Source: Jacaranda mimosifolia
Lineage: Eukaryota > Streptophyta > Magnoliopsida > Lamiales > Bignoniaceae
Assembly (NCBI GenBank): GCA_018894105.1
Contig: CM032128.1
Location: 14,303,001-14,367,000 of the forward strand
DNA: 64,000 nucleotides
Reading direction: 5' to 3'
Numbering within the stretch: the stretch's first letter is position 1; every line of letters starts with the position of its first letter. The position numbers and the translations under genes are program-made. Below the pieces are notes generated by a model that saw only the letters and a program-made list of their open reading frames with translations, had not been told where the DNA came from and did no database searches. Positions 31,480 to 43,946 of this stretch are shown here, piece by piece.

Positions 31480-33457
31480 ATTGTTTTGAAGATTTCAAAA
31501 ATCTACAAGAGGCAAAAAAGAGTATAAACATGTGATTGAATTTGACATATAAAACATGTTCAAGGTCTTTCAAGCATGTTTTTCTCCCACTATTTTATCA
31601 AATCCTTCACCCCCCAAGAAGAATACAGGAAATCTCATTTCCTAGTGAGAATCAAGATCCTAATGACTTGCCAATAGACCCCCGTGACCGAGTGCCATCC
31701 ACGAGCAATCAAAAGGTAAACAACTTTTGCTAATTGCATCTCATGCAATTCTTGATATATTTTACCTCACTTTTCATATAGACCTACGTGACAGTGTGCC
31801 ATCTACACTACTAGGTGTTAAGTCAAACCCACCAATCATTCTTCGTCTCAAGACGGCCTCACATCATCCCCCGTGACCGAGTGCCAACGCGTGAGGGTTC
31901 TTGAATCAAAGATACATCTCATGCTAAGTGTATGCTCATAGCTTTCCTCCTAAGTGTGACCCCCGTGACCGAGTGCCATCACACAAAATCGGTAGCATCC
32001 CATGGCATACACTATTGGTAGAAGGCTTGGATTAATTAAAACTCTTTTAATTTGTATCCATTTTGACTTAATATTTGAAAAATACTTAGACATTCTAAGT
32101 GGAGGATTTTTGCTTGCAAAGATCTCATCATTTTTATCTTCTTATTTAGGTTCTCTATATCCTAGTCATTCATCTCATACATCAATAGGATATGGAAAGC
32201 CTAAATAAGTAAATGCGCCTAGCATGCTTCTAGGGTGGGATGACCATGAGCCTAACCAAGTGACGTACTTAGAGCCTAGGTGCATCACTTGGTTGATTTT
32301 AAGTGGATAGATTAAACTAAACTATTACATGAGTGTATCCCATACATTCATGGGTCTTCAAGCCTCCTTGGGTCCTCCTTACTCTTTGCAATTTTACAAG
32401 AGAAAAAAAACCTCACTTCTAGTGATTCTACTCTTATAACTTTTACAAGATAGAATGAGAGGCATGCAAGCCCCATTTAATACAACCCATTTCAACAACT
32501 TGAAATAAATAAAATCAATATTAAAGGCTCATGATCATCCCCATTCATTCATCATCCATTCAACATTTAAATGAACAATAAATAAACCAAGAATTGACAT
32601 TCAATTCCAACAATTAAGTGCTAATCAAATTAACAAATAATTGGCCAAGCAAAAACAAGCATAACGCTTATGCTTCATATTTTTGCAACAATTGGAGATC
32701 AACTTTAACAAGTTTTAAAAGCAACCAAAAAGTGTCCAACATAATCTTGAGGCCTTGCACAACATTCGTGCAACCAATGTGAGTGTTTCAAAACAAGTTT
32801 GGTCACAAAAGGAACCAAAGAAAAAGTTCAAAACCCGTCCCAAACCCAACTAGGGGCTGCTGGCCGAGGCATGCTCACTGCTGGGTAGTAGCTCTCGGCC
32901 ACTGCCTTGCTGTGGGCTGCCATGGGCTGGCAGCACCCCTGTTTTGGGGTTCATGGCCAAGTCAAGCCATTTTTGGCTCAACTTTTGTGCACCAAGATTC
33001 TTAGAACTTCTAAACATCAAAACACACAACATAGAATGAAATTTCAGATTAAAACACCTTTTAAAACTAAAATATCAAGTGCCCAAAGAAGCTTGAAAAA
33101 CAAGTTTAAGCAAGAATCATATTCTTCAAAAATCTCCAATTATATCCAATCCAATTGGACCCAAAAATGACCAAAACAACTTAAGGCCATCCATAAAATG
33201 CTATATCATAATATAACATCTACCAATGCCAAAACAAAATTTTAACATTAGCAAAAATGAATTAAAACATACCTATCATATGAATTAACAATTAAAGCAC
33301 ATAATAGCATGATCCAATCCATTAAACAAGGAGCCACAAGCAAGATCATCCATACACTCCAACCCATCATATGGATCAAGTACATGGTGATTTCAATCAG
33401 TTCTTCGCAAGAACCAACCATCCAAGCCAAGCAAAATCTAAATCCATGCACGAATAT
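31480..33457 (-). other. I untranslated leader, about 2 kb, with four-fold motif and GC island
   Basis: No coding potential between the primer site and gag. A motif GACCCCCGTGACCGAGTGCC recurs at 31677-31699, 31781-31803 (variant), 31866-31887 and 31958-31980. A GC-rich island lies at about 32850-32960. The same layout recurs in M and T. Long, conserved leaders can hold packaging and translation signals; here the role is unproven. Confidence 0.75.
31677..31980. repeat. Four-fold spaced leader motif, element I
   Basis: Copies at 31677, 31781, 31866 and 31958, spaced about 104, 85 and 92 bp. Copies 1, 3 and 4 share CCCCGTGACCGAGTGCCA; copy 2 reads CCTACGTGACAGTGTGCCA. The spacers are unrelated unique sequence, so this is an interspersed motif and not a tandem satellite. 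Confidence 0.85.
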
Positions 33458-33470
33458 GGCTCCGATACCA
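33458..33470 (-). other. Primer-binding site of element I
   Basis: Minus strand TGGTATCGGAGCC, one transition away from the Met-tRNA complement TGGTATCAGAGCC, two bases from the 5' LTR. M has the identical variant, so the change predates both insertions. Confidence 0.85.
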
Positions 33471-33472
33471 CT

Positions 33473-35672
33473 TGAAGGTATTTGTGGCACTAGGATCCGA
33501 ATATTTCAAAAATAAAACAGAATAAACTAGCCCACACAAAACCCCCAGGATCAAGACATGCATGGAATTTAAATTTATAAGGGAAAATACCTGGGTGATT
33601 ACAGAAAATGGAAGAGCAAGAGAAAACTCTTGAAAACCATCAAACTGTCTCTTCACCAGCGCAGCAGGATCACCACCGATTTTCCCTTGGATGGACTCCT
33701 CCGTTTTTGTAGAAATTTTTACAGAAACTCCTCAACCCTTTGAAGATTCTTCAGTCCAAAATTCAGCCCAATCAAAACACCAGAGGTTCTCCCAGAACTA
33801 GCAAAACCGGTTGCTAGAAAACTGCTCCGGTCAAGAGCAAAAGCAACCAAATTAGATTGCCTCTAATGTAAAAGTCCACACACCAAATCTATGGCATGTT
33901 CTCTATAGAATGGCTGGAATATCTGTAGAGAATGAGGGTAGGAAGGCTGGGAAGGAGCAGGAGGAGGAAGTTGGAGAGAATAATGGGATGCTAACAAATT
34001 AGATTCACACTACACAAAATGTGAGGAGAAATCACACTACTCATGCACACACTTGCTCTCACTCACTCTTGGCCGGCCACACTCCTATATCTATATATAG
34101 GAGTGGTCCATGAACATCCCCAAGGAGATGATGCCAAGTGTCCTTGCCAAGGTGGCCACTAACTAGTAATTAGTGAATAAGAATATTAATTGAAGCACAA
34201 ATTTCATCTTATGAAATGTCTTGCAATGAAATTCCAATTCACATTAAATGAACTATTCACTTAATTATTCTCCCAAAAATAATCCTCCAACTCAATTAAA
34301 TTAAACACTTTAATTTAACCAATAATAATTTGACTTAACTCTTAAGTAAAAAATGCTTAACTATTTAAGCTAGTCAAAGTCAATTTAACCCTTAAATTTA
34401 TTTTCACCGATTGATAGTCATGTGACATCAATTAATTAACCCTTAATTTAACTCTTAAATTAATTTGACCAATTTAACATTTAAATTGATCAAGTCAAAA
34501 TGACTACAATTTTGCCTCCTCCAAAACGGTTATGAATTTTCTAACTCTTAGAAAACTCTACTTCCTTCAATTGACCATGTCATTGGCTTTTGTGTGTGAC
34601 CCATTAGGTTCTACCATTCATCAGACATGGGCTCAAAACTCCTTGTGACTTTTGGAATATCAAATATTCACATTAGTTTAAACTCCTTTAAACTAAGCGA
34701 CTCGATTCAATTAATCTCATTAATTGAAGAGTACCCAATCTCCATGGTCGATGTCCAACCTCAAGCCCATGGAGCCTAACTAATTGGCCGAAATGAATGC
34801 TCTTGAAGAACCATTCTAGCATTACGCGTACCATGCAAATACAGTCCTTCCATCTCCTATCTCCCGAAAGAGGCCTAGGGTAAGATATTAGTCGGCTCCC
34901 TAATAGCCTCGACACTTTGTTTCTATTCTTAATGTTCAATTCCATTTGTGACATTATCTTTGGAAACGCCTTTCCAAATTGTCACATCACCTTGCACAAG
35001 GATTTCTTGGAATCGATCATCATAGAACATATAGGTGATGAACTCGCCCTTGACAAAGACGAGGAGTCGGATTCCATCTTAGATCTCACAAACCTCCATG
35101 CCAAGTAGCTCATACCCAATCTCAACCCGGAAGACCCGCTAAGTGATCAAGGAAGAGTCAAAGCATGAGGGCCGGATACAAGTTTACCATGGATCCTCAG
35201 GTCAAAGGACTAATAATATGCACTAGCGTAAGCGGGAGAACTTGCCACTACCGACTTACCACTTGGGCTATCTAGTGGATTCTCCAGGCGGGTCTTCAAT
35301 GCCTTGTTCTCTAACAAGCACCCACTAACATGCACCCGTATCTCATACAGTTGCTCATGGAACGGAACAATATCCAACTCTTGGATTATGCATCGTTAGT
35401 GTAAGCCTATCCGGATCTTAGATGCCCTTGTTCTCTTAAGATCCTATGACTTGGAAGGTTTAAGATCACGACCGTGTGAGACTTATTCCATGGTCTCCAA
35501 ACCAAGTCCCATAGTTTTGTGTAATCTAAAGGCTTCATCCAAATGCTAGTGCAGTCAATGAAGAGCACATGATGAAGATGGCCATATGATGAATATCATT
35601 CAATCAAGATTGTCTTACAATAAAATAGTTTATAAGGCCAATCTAATTGGCTTGCTGGGCACTATTCCAACA
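33473..35672 (-). repeat. I 5' LTR, 2200 bp
   Basis: It starts TGAAGGTATTTGTGGCACT and ends GGGCACTATTCCAACA. It pairs with 25292-27498 and adjoins the primer site, so it is the 5' LTR carrying the promoter. Confidence 0.92.
34086..34100 (-). promoter_or_regulatory. Putative TATA region of the element I promoter
   Basis: On the minus strand CTATATATAGATATA precedes GGAGTGTGGCCGGCC. The same block is in the other LTR (about 25904-25919). A TATA-like run followed by GC-rich sequence is a plausible core promoter, but no transcription start can be read from sequence. Confidence 0.4.
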
Positions 35673-35677
35673 AACTT

Positions 35678-37044
35678 AACTCTTTAAGCCATTTAACTTA
35701 ACTCTTTAAGTTAAATGGTGTCAACTTAATTCATTAAGTTAACGTGACTAATTAATTGTAATATGGCACCAATTAAATTAGCTCCTTAATTTAATTGGTC
35801 TAATTTAACTCCTTCAATTATCATGATTAACTTAATTATTAAATTAATCAAGCTAAAATGAACAAAAGCTAGTCAACCAATTTCTCCATAAAAATTACCT
35901 AGGTGGATTTTCTAACTCTTTAGAAAATTCCTTTCATCAAGTAGAACTTCCTTTAAACTTTTGTATATGACCCATTAGATTTTCCCATTCATTGGACATG
36001 GGCTCACAACTAATTATGATATTTTGAATATCGAAATATTCGCATTAGTTTAAACTCTTTTAAACTAATAAATCTTTCAATTAATCTCCATTAATTGAAG
36101 AGTATCCAATCTCTATAGTTGATGTCTAGCAACAAGCCCATGGGGCCCAACTAATTGGTCAAAATGAATATGCTCTTGGTGAACCACTCTAACTCTACGC
36201 TTGCCATGAAAATACGATTTCTGTGTCCTATCTCCCGAAAGAGGCCTAGGGCAAGATATTTGCCAGCTCCCCATTAGCCTTGATAACTATGTTTCTAATC
36301 CTAATGTTTGATTCTTCTTTATGACCTCATCTTTGGAAAACTCATTTTCCAAATTTTCATACTACCTTGCGCAAGAATTTTTTAGAGTCGATCATTATAG
36401 AATATATATTCACAACGATAAAGAGACAAATCCTATCTTGGATCTCATAAACATCCATATCTAAGTAGCTCATATGCAATCTCAACCCGAATGACCTGCT
36501 AAGTAGTCAAGGAAGAGTCAAGGTATGAGGACCTAAATATAAGGTTACCATGGATCCTCTGGTCTAAGGACTAATTATATGTACTAGCGTAAGCTGGAGA
36601 ATTTGCCACTACCGACTTACCACTTCAGCTATCTAGTGGATTCTTCGGGCCAGTCTTCAGTAAACTTGTTCTCTAATAAACACCCACTAACATGCACCCA
36701 TGTCTAGCATGAATTGCTGATGAAATGGAGTAATATCCAACTCCTTGAATTTATGCATCATTAGTGCAAGTCTACACGAATTTTAGATGCTCTATCTTGT
36801 AAGATTTTATGACTTGAAATATTTAAAATCACGATCGCATAAGACTTTTTTCATGATCACCACCCAATGTACAACCAAGTTCCATAGTCATACTGTAATT
36901 TAAGGGCTTCAACAAAATGCCAATGAAGAAATATAAGCATAAGATGAAGATGGCCATTTTATTTAAATACATTCAATCAAGATTGTATCACATGTGAAAT
37001 AGTTTACATGCCAATCTAATTAGCTGTAGGGCGCTATTCCAACA
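35678..37044 (-). repeat. M 3' LTR, second piece
   Basis: After I's right target duplication the LTR resumes with AACTCTTTAAGCCATTTAACTT and ends GCGCTATTCCAACA. It matches 49024-50247 of the intact M LTR (for example TCTATAGT(T/C)GATGTCTAGCAACAA and the ACTAATTATATG block). Confidence 0.9.
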
Positions 37045-37059
37045 ATCTCCCACTTGCCC

Positions 37060-38600
37060 TAGAGCTAATTCCCCATAGTCTTAAGACCCATTTTCTCAAG
37101 ATGTCCTTCAAAGACCTTTTGTGATAAGGTTTTATTAGTTGATCTGCTATATTCTCTTATGAGGCTACCCTCTGCACTCGGATATTGCCTCTATCAAAGA
37201 TATCCTAGATCAAATGATAACGCTTCAAAATGTGCTTAGATCGTTGATGAGATCTTGGCTCTTTTGCTTGCGTAACCGCTCCATTGTTGTCATAGAAGAC
37301 AACTACAGTCTTAGCAATGCTAGGCACTACATCCAACTCTTGGATAAATTTTTTCATCCAAACACCTTCCTTTGTAGTTTCTAAAGCCGCAATATATTCT
37401 GCCTCAGTGGTTGAATCAGCATGGTGTCTTGTTTGGAACTCGTCTAACTCACCGCGTCGCCATTAAGGCAAAATATAAATTCTGAAGTGGATTTTAGGTT
37501 ATCTACATCGGATTGAAAACTAAAATCCGAAAACCACTCGAGTTTCAATTCTGCATTACCGTACACCAAAAATAAATCCTTAGTTCTTAAGTACTTTAGG
37601 ATTGCTTTTACGGTGTTCCAATGACTTTCACCGAAGTTAGATTAAAAGCGACTCGTAATGCTTAGAGCGTGTCCTACATTCAGCCCTATACATTGAACAA
37701 CATACATTATGCTCCCAATAGTGGACATATAAGGTATGTGGGACATTCTTTCTCTCTCGTCGTTAATCTTAGAGATGATTGACTTGAAGAGACGAAGACT
37801 ATGTCCCATAGGAGTAAATTCCTTCTTGGACTCTTCCATACTAAACCTCTTTAGTATCTTATCTTTAAATTCATATTCCTAATACGAAAGATGCTTCTCC
37901 TAAATCCTTTATGGAGAATTGTGTAGATAACCATGCTTTAGTGCACTCTAGCGTTTCTCTCCCATTCCCAATGAAAAGAATGTAATCGACATAAAGCACA
38001 ATAAACTGTATACTACTCCCACTAGCCTTTTTTATTCACACATGGTTCATACGCATTTTTTATAAAGCTAAATGATTTGACTGTCTTATCAAAATATATG
38101 TTCTAACTTCAGGACGCTTGTTTAAGTCCATAAATGGACCTTTCAAGTTTCCAAACCCTGTGGTTGCACCATATAGATTTCTTCTTCAATGTTTTCATTT
38201 AGAAAAAGTGGTCTTTACATCCATTCGCTATATCTCATAGTCATAATATGTGACTATAGCAATCATAATCCAAATGAACTTAGGCATAACGCCTAGTGAA
38301 AAGGTTTTCTCAAAATCAATACCGGGTCTTTGAGTGAATCCTTTTGCCACTAGTCGTGCCTTAAAGGTGGTAGCTTCTTCATCGACTTCTAAATTTTTCT
38401 TATAGATCCATTTGCAACCAACAGGTACTATACCCTCCTATAGATCTACCAAAGTCCATACTTTGTTGGAGTACATGGAGTCTATATCAGATTTCATGGC
38501 ATCTAGCCAATGTCCCAAATCTATGTCCGACATAGCTTCCTCATAAGTCTTAGGATCACTATCTAGTTGGCCTGTCTCATGAAGGAATTCAAATCTTTTG
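37060..38600 (-). pseudogene. M RNase H and reverse transcriptase pseudogene
   Basis: The best frame (37642-37839) reads HIPYMSTIGSIMYVVQCIG, an RNase H approach block. Further right the minus strand gives ENIEEEIYMVQPQG near 38190 with no insertion at the site where I has 29 extra codons, and YVDY instead of YVDD near 38000. Start-of-RT sequence (the [15 protein letters not shown] block) lies near 38400. Stops and frameshifts are frequent, so M is clearly older than I. Confidence 0.8.
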
Positions 38601-40151
38601 GGTTGCTTCTTGATCCGATCCGACCTTCTTAGAGGTTGTGTGTTAGGCTTTTGCTGTTCACTTATTTCTACCGCTTGTGTGATATTCTAGTCATCTTAAA
38701 CTTCATCAAGTTCAACAACAATACCATTTTTATCTAATAGAAATTCTTTTTCCAAGAAGGTGGAAATTCTTGAAACAAACACCTTTTTTTCGAGGGATCA
38801 TAAAAGTAATAACCTAAAGACTCTATTGGCTATCCTACAAACTTGCATAAGGTATATCTTACATCCAACTTGTCTTCCACTTACCTGTTGACGTATGTGG
38901 GAGACCCCCAAACTCTTAGAAAAGAGTAAAAAGGTGTTTTTCCATATGTCATCTCATGTAGTGTCTTTGGCACCAACTTTAAGGGTACTACATTTAGTAC
39001 CCTCACCGCCATTGCTAAGGCGAATCCCCAAAAGGCATTAACCACATAGGTGAAACTCATCATGGAATGTACCATGTCCAACAAGGTACGGTTTCTTCTC
39101 TCGTGTATTCCATTATGTTGGGGTGTGCCGAGTGCAGTCCATTGAGAGAGAATCCCATTCTCATTTAGATAATTCAAGAATTCAGAACTCAAGTATTCCC
39201 TTCTTCAATCTAATCGAAGAGCTTTAATACTTAGTCCCAATTACTTTTCTACTTTATTCCTATACTCTTTGAACTTTTCAAAAGTTTCGGACTAGTACTT
39301 CATAAGATACAAGTGTTCGAACTAAGTGTGATCATCGGTGAAGGTAATGAAGTATGAATAGCCTCCTCTTGCACTAACTCTTAGTGGTCCACAAACGTCC
39401 ATACAAATGAAGTCTAAAAGATGTGTGGTTCACTTCTAATGTCCTACAAAATGAGCCTTGGCTATTTTTCCCTTTAAACAAGATTCACAAGTAGGAAGAT
39501 CCTCAATGCCACTAACATTTAGTGCTTTGAGTGATTCTAACTTGTTTCTCCTATTCTTAAAATGTATCCAAATCTTGCGTGACACAACATGACATCATCT
39601 TGGATATCTAGTTTTCTCTTACTTTGTTGAATGTGCATTAATAATGGTTGAGAATCCAAAATGTATAATCCATTATTTAATATACCTTGAGCAATTAAAG
39701 AACCATTCTTTAATACCTTCAAATTCCCATTAAATATAGAAAAATCAAATCCTTCATTATCCAAAATGGGAATAGAAATAATGTTCTTAACAAGATTGGA
39801 TATACAAAAGTAAGGATCTAATACAAGGAAAGAGTTCCCTAAGTCTAACTTCATTATGCCTTCGACTTTAGCCGCAACTTTTGCTCCATTGCCTAGGAGA
39901 AGGATTATATCCCCATCATTTAGACTCATTCTTCTTTTCATCCCTTGTAACGAATTACAAAGGTGAGAACCACATGTGGTACCAAATACCCATGCGGAAA
40001 AAATTATTGTTAAATGCACTTCAATAAAGCACATACCCTTTCCTAGGGTTGCAAGGTATTCCTTGCAATTTCTCTTCCAATGGCCTTTCTCACCACAATA
40101 GAAACAAATTGCATCAGCTTTAGCCTCTTTCTTCTTCTCAACTCTGCCCAA
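38601..40151 (-). pseudogene. M zinc knuckle, protease, gag-pre-integrase and integrase pseudogene
   Basis: The frame at 39537-40151 reads CFYCGEKGHWKRNC (intact zinc knuckle), then GMCFIEVHL in phase with the protease block WVFGTTCGSHLCNSL, where the catalytic Asp is Gly. MLCHARFGYI is the degenerate gag-pre-integrase. The frame at 38881-39192 reads GTPQHNGIHERRNRTLLDMV, keeping the integrase Glu that I has lost, then FWGFALAMAVRVLN. The core between about 39200 and 39530 is broken by stops. Confidence 0.85.
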
Positions 40152-40256
40152 GGCCTTTAATGGTTGCTTTCCCTTGGAGGAAAAAATTTTCTTCCTTTTA
40201 CCTCACTTTCTAGCATTTCTAGGGTGGCCTTTAGACTTAGAGGAGGAAGTAAGCAT

Positions 40257-40865
40257 TTACAGTTTATCTTTCTTCACAGTCACCTCGGCGACCACCAACA
40301 TATTGACCAATTCGTTAATCGTAACCTCTTGTTTGGACATATTGAAGTTCATAATAAATTGGTCAAAGAAGCTAGGCAATGATTGAAGGATCAAATCCAC
40401 ATAGAGCTCGTTGTATATAACCACGTCCAATTGAGCAAGTTTCTCAGTGAGACTGATCATCTTATGGCCATGATCATGGACACTTGAGCCTTCATTCATT
40501 ATACTCCGAAGGAGTTCCTTAGATAATGAGAACCGTTCATGTCTAGTTTGCACACCATACAATCCTTGTAGGTGCAAGTGAATCTCGTGAGCAATTTTCA
40601 TGTGCTCATGAGACTTTTGGAGCTCGTTGGACGTAGAAGCCATCATGAGGCATCGTGTTGGTATATCATCATCTACCCACTTCGTGAACATTTCACGTGC
40701 CTCATCATTAGCATCATCGCCTATTGTGTCTGGCAGACTTTGAATAAGCACATAAGTCATCTTTTTGGAATCAAGAATTATCTTGAGGTTTCTCAGCCAA
40801 TCTAAAAAGTTAGGCCCAGTAAGCTTATTAGTTTCCAAAATCACGTCGAGTAGATTCTTAACCAT
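40257..40865 (-). pseudogene. M gag, N-terminal 202 residues open
   Basis: An open frame from the natural start MVKNLLDVILETNKLTGPNF through LDWLRNLKIILDS, LQKSHEHMKIAHEIHLHLQG, GVQTRHERFSLSKELL and VDLILQSLPSFFDQFIM to NELVNMLVVAE. A stop after KKDKL separates it from the basic region and zinc knuckle (frame from 40151). This is the best-preserved gag N-terminus in the window and shows the family's start codon and the unbroken NFLDW phrase. Confidence 0.88.
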
Positions 40866-42321
40866 TTTGACTTTGAGATTTCAAAAATCTACAAAGGCAA
40901 AAAAGAGAATATAAGCATGTGATTGAATATAGATATTGAAAACATGTTCATGGACTTTCAAGCACATTTTTCTCCTCACTATTTTATCAAATTCCACAAC
41001 CCCTTAAGGAATTCAAGAAATCTCATTTCCTAGGGAGCATCAAGGCCCAAAGGACTTGTAATGGACCCATAATTCGTGAGACATCCACAAACAATCCTAA
41101 GGTAAGCAACTTTGCTAATTGCATCTCTATGCAACTCTTGATATGTTTTGCCTCACTCTTTATGTAGACTCACGACTCATGCGATATCTACACTACTGTG
41201 TGTTTAAGTTGGACCTACTAATCAATCTTTGATTTAGAGCCGCACTATGGCATTCCACGACTTGTGAGACAATGCATAGGAAGTGCCAAATTAAAATTGC
41301 ATCTATGCTAAGTATGTGAGCGTAGCTTTTCTCCATAAACATGACCCACGACTCGTGAGACATCACATAAATGTGGTAGCATTTCATGTCACATACTATT
41401 GGCAGAAGGTATGGATTAATTAAAACTCCTTTTAATTTGTATCTATTTTGACTTAATATTTTGGAAATACGTAGACTCCTCTAAGTGGAGGGATTTTCTT
41501 ACTTGCAAAGATTTCATCAATTTTATCATATCTTATTTAGGTTTTCTATATCCTAACCATGTATCTCATACTGAAACTTATTTAGGTTTTCTATACCCTG
41601 TAGGTTTTCTATAGAATAAAGAAAGCATAAATAAGGAAGTAAATGCGCCTACCATGCTCCTAAGGTGGGATGACCATGAGCTTTAACCAAGTAGTGCACT
41701 TTAGAGCCACACTACTTAATTGATTTTAAGTAGGTTGATTAAATCTAGCTATTACAATAATGTATCCCATACATTCATGGGTCTTCATGCTTCTATTGGT
41801 CTTATTGTCTCCTTGCAACAATTACAAGAGAAAAGAGATCCTCACTCCTAGTGATTCTACTCTCATAACATTTACAAGATAGAAATTAAGAGGCATGCAA
41901 GTTTGCCCTATTTAATACAACCATTTTCAACAACTTGAAACAAATAAAATCAATATTAAAGGCTCATGTTCATCCCCATTCATTCATCATCCATTCAACA
42001 ATTAAATGAACAATAAATAAGAATTGACATTCAATTCAACAAATTAAATGTTATCTCATAAACAATTAATTAACTAGCAAAAATAAGCATAACAATTATG
42101 CATCTCATTTTTTGCACAAAATTGAAGATTAACTTGAACAAGATTTTAAAAGTATTCAAAAATGTCAAACATAATTTTGAGAACTTGCACAACATTTATG
42201 TGTCTAATTAGTATGAATCAATATCATTTTTGAGCACAAAATAACACAAATCAAGCCTCAAAACTTATCCAAAGCTCAAAGGGCCGTTGCTTCCTGGCCA
42301 GCCTGTGTGGCAGTGCCACGG
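40866..42321 (-). other. M untranslated leader, gag-proximal part, with four-fold motif
   Basis: Non-coding. The motif CACGACTCGTGAGACATC or close variants occurs at 41064-41086, 41167-41188, 41253-41272 and 41343-41364, spaced about 103, 86 and 90 bp, at the same relative places as in I and T. The leader is then cut by element G in its GC-rich island. Confidence 0.75.
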
Positions 42322-43933
42322 TGTCATAGGTCACTCATTGGAGAATAATGGTGACCGTGACTTGAAGGGGCATTAGGAGCGACAAGGCGTTGTCGGCTCA
42401 CCCGGTAGGGCGGAAACGGACCATGAGTAGAGATTCTTATGAGGTGCAGATTCCAAACTGTTGTAATGGCATATTCCCTGAGGTATAAGGATACTTCCCA
42501 CCAAGTTTGAAGTCATTCCGTGTCCGTTTGGGCACCGAACATTAAGGGCTACAGGGAGCGGTCTTTCTGTGCACGGGTAGCACAAAGATGCATTGAGCAG
42601 AGTGGCTTGGAAAAGGAATTTTGTGAAACTGTCTCTGTGGGATGTTCCTTGAGGTGTTGAAAATGTTCCCACAAAGTTTCACCAGTATAAGGTTCCGTTT
42701 GGATAGGAAACGGCGAAGATCTTTAGAACGTGGCAGTGCAGTGGCATTATTGTGATTACAGCCTAATGCGAGGACAATTACTGTTTCATGGAGAATCGGA
42801 CGAGGATGGAACTTTGTGGAGTTAATGTATAATCCGAGAGCTATCCAACTGTTCAAGTGGCAAGTGATTTGGATCCAAGATAGGAAGTTGCGAAAATGTA
42901 TACATCCTCGGCATTTCAATATCTACTATGAGGAAAACAGACATCTTTTTTAAGCCTATTATAAGAGGGACATGAATGTCTGAAGGGCTGTTAGGACGGT
43001 GGGCATGCCACGATGGGCACCGGCCGATCCTCCCCGTGCTATCAAGGCACTAAGCGGGCAACTCCTTAAAGGAGATGGGGAGCCTTCGAGGGCTGGCTCT
43101 AGACATCTCAAATGAGTGTTTAGAGTCCCCGGACGGGTCGAGAACCGAATGGTGGGTGTGGGGCCAAGAGGGCCCATGTTGGGTCTGGGAGGGTGTCGAG
43201 AGGTTTGAAGGTAGAAATGCTACTGCCCCGTGAGCTTCAAAAATTATGGGGTAACACCTCATGGCCGATTGAATGATGGAGACAAACACCAAATGTCTCA
43301 TGAACTAACTCGCAAAGCATGTGCTATGGGTTCTAGCCTTGCTGCGGGGGTCCGTTGGCTTAAGACATGTGGTCGTGGGGCGACGTCGCATAGCGGGCAA
43401 GTTGTCGCATGTTGCTAGCAAGTGGGAATCGATGTCCAATGCTTCGTGCGGGACTAATATAAGATAATGGCACATCACATAAGCCTTGGACTTACATGTG
43501 GCCCTACTCGAGCGAGGCACAAACGAAGGGCGCTATAGCATGGCCTAGGTGCTCTGAGCACGAGGATTGCGTTGTGGGCATACGAGCAACCCTCAATGCT
43601 GAGATAAAGCGAGATTGCTCCTTTACCATCGAGAGATGCACATAAGGGACCTTAGATTGAGAACGTGCACGCAGGCTAGTCGGGGACCGTTAAGGGAACA
43701 CGCTCGGCATGACGAACGTGAGCCTCCGATGATTGTGGGCATTCAGAATAGGCGAGTATGCAAGTACCAAGAGGCGTTTTGATGCTTATGCTAGTAAGCT
43801 ACTATGCCAAAATGAGAAACGGGTCATCCGAAAGACTCGAGATGGACGTTGGTGGATCGAAGGTTAGGTGGAACCTGAGATGCTACATGGACAGACAGTT
43901 GTTCTGCTGGATAGACAGAGTCCATCTGTGATA
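42322..43933 (+). repeat. G 5' LTR, about 1612 bp
   Basis: It starts TGTCATAGGTCACTC and ends TCTGTGATA (CA changed to TA). It aligns with 46032-47589 over its length, apart from an extra segment near 42392-42440 not present in the other copy. Open frames on the opposite strand occur in both LTRs and have no protein similarity. Confidence 0.88.
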
Positions 43934-43935
43934 GG

Positions 43936-43946
43936 TGGTATCAGAG
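43936..43946 (+). other. Primer-binding site of element G
   Basis: TGGTATCAGAG, complementary to the 3' end of initiator Met-tRNA, two bases after the 5' LTR. Confidence 0.85.

Larger units (their letters stand above)
25292..35672 (-). mobile_element. Ty1/copia element I, complete outline, innermost and youngest-looking
   Basis: A full-length minus-strand copia element of 10,381 bp with LTRs at 25292-27498 and 33473-35672, primer site at 33458-33470, polypurine tract at 27499-27510, gag at 30631-31479 and pol at 27513-30640. The target duplication is GACTT (25287-25291) and AACTT (35673-35677). Its two LTRs are nearly colinear with few differences, and its reading frames are the longest here, so it is the most recent insertion in the nest. 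It is still inactive: several stops, frameshifts and lost catalytic residues are present. Confidence 0.93.

Noticed and set aside
31677..31980. Regularly spaced repeats resembling a CRISPR array
   Set aside because: Only four imperfect copies, spacers of about 60-85 bp, located in a plant retrotransposon leader and shared by related elements; not CRISPR.
42373..43520. Several 70-125-codon minus-strand frames
   Set aside because: They fall in the LTR of element G and recur, altered, in the other LTR (46144-47166); no protein family fits.
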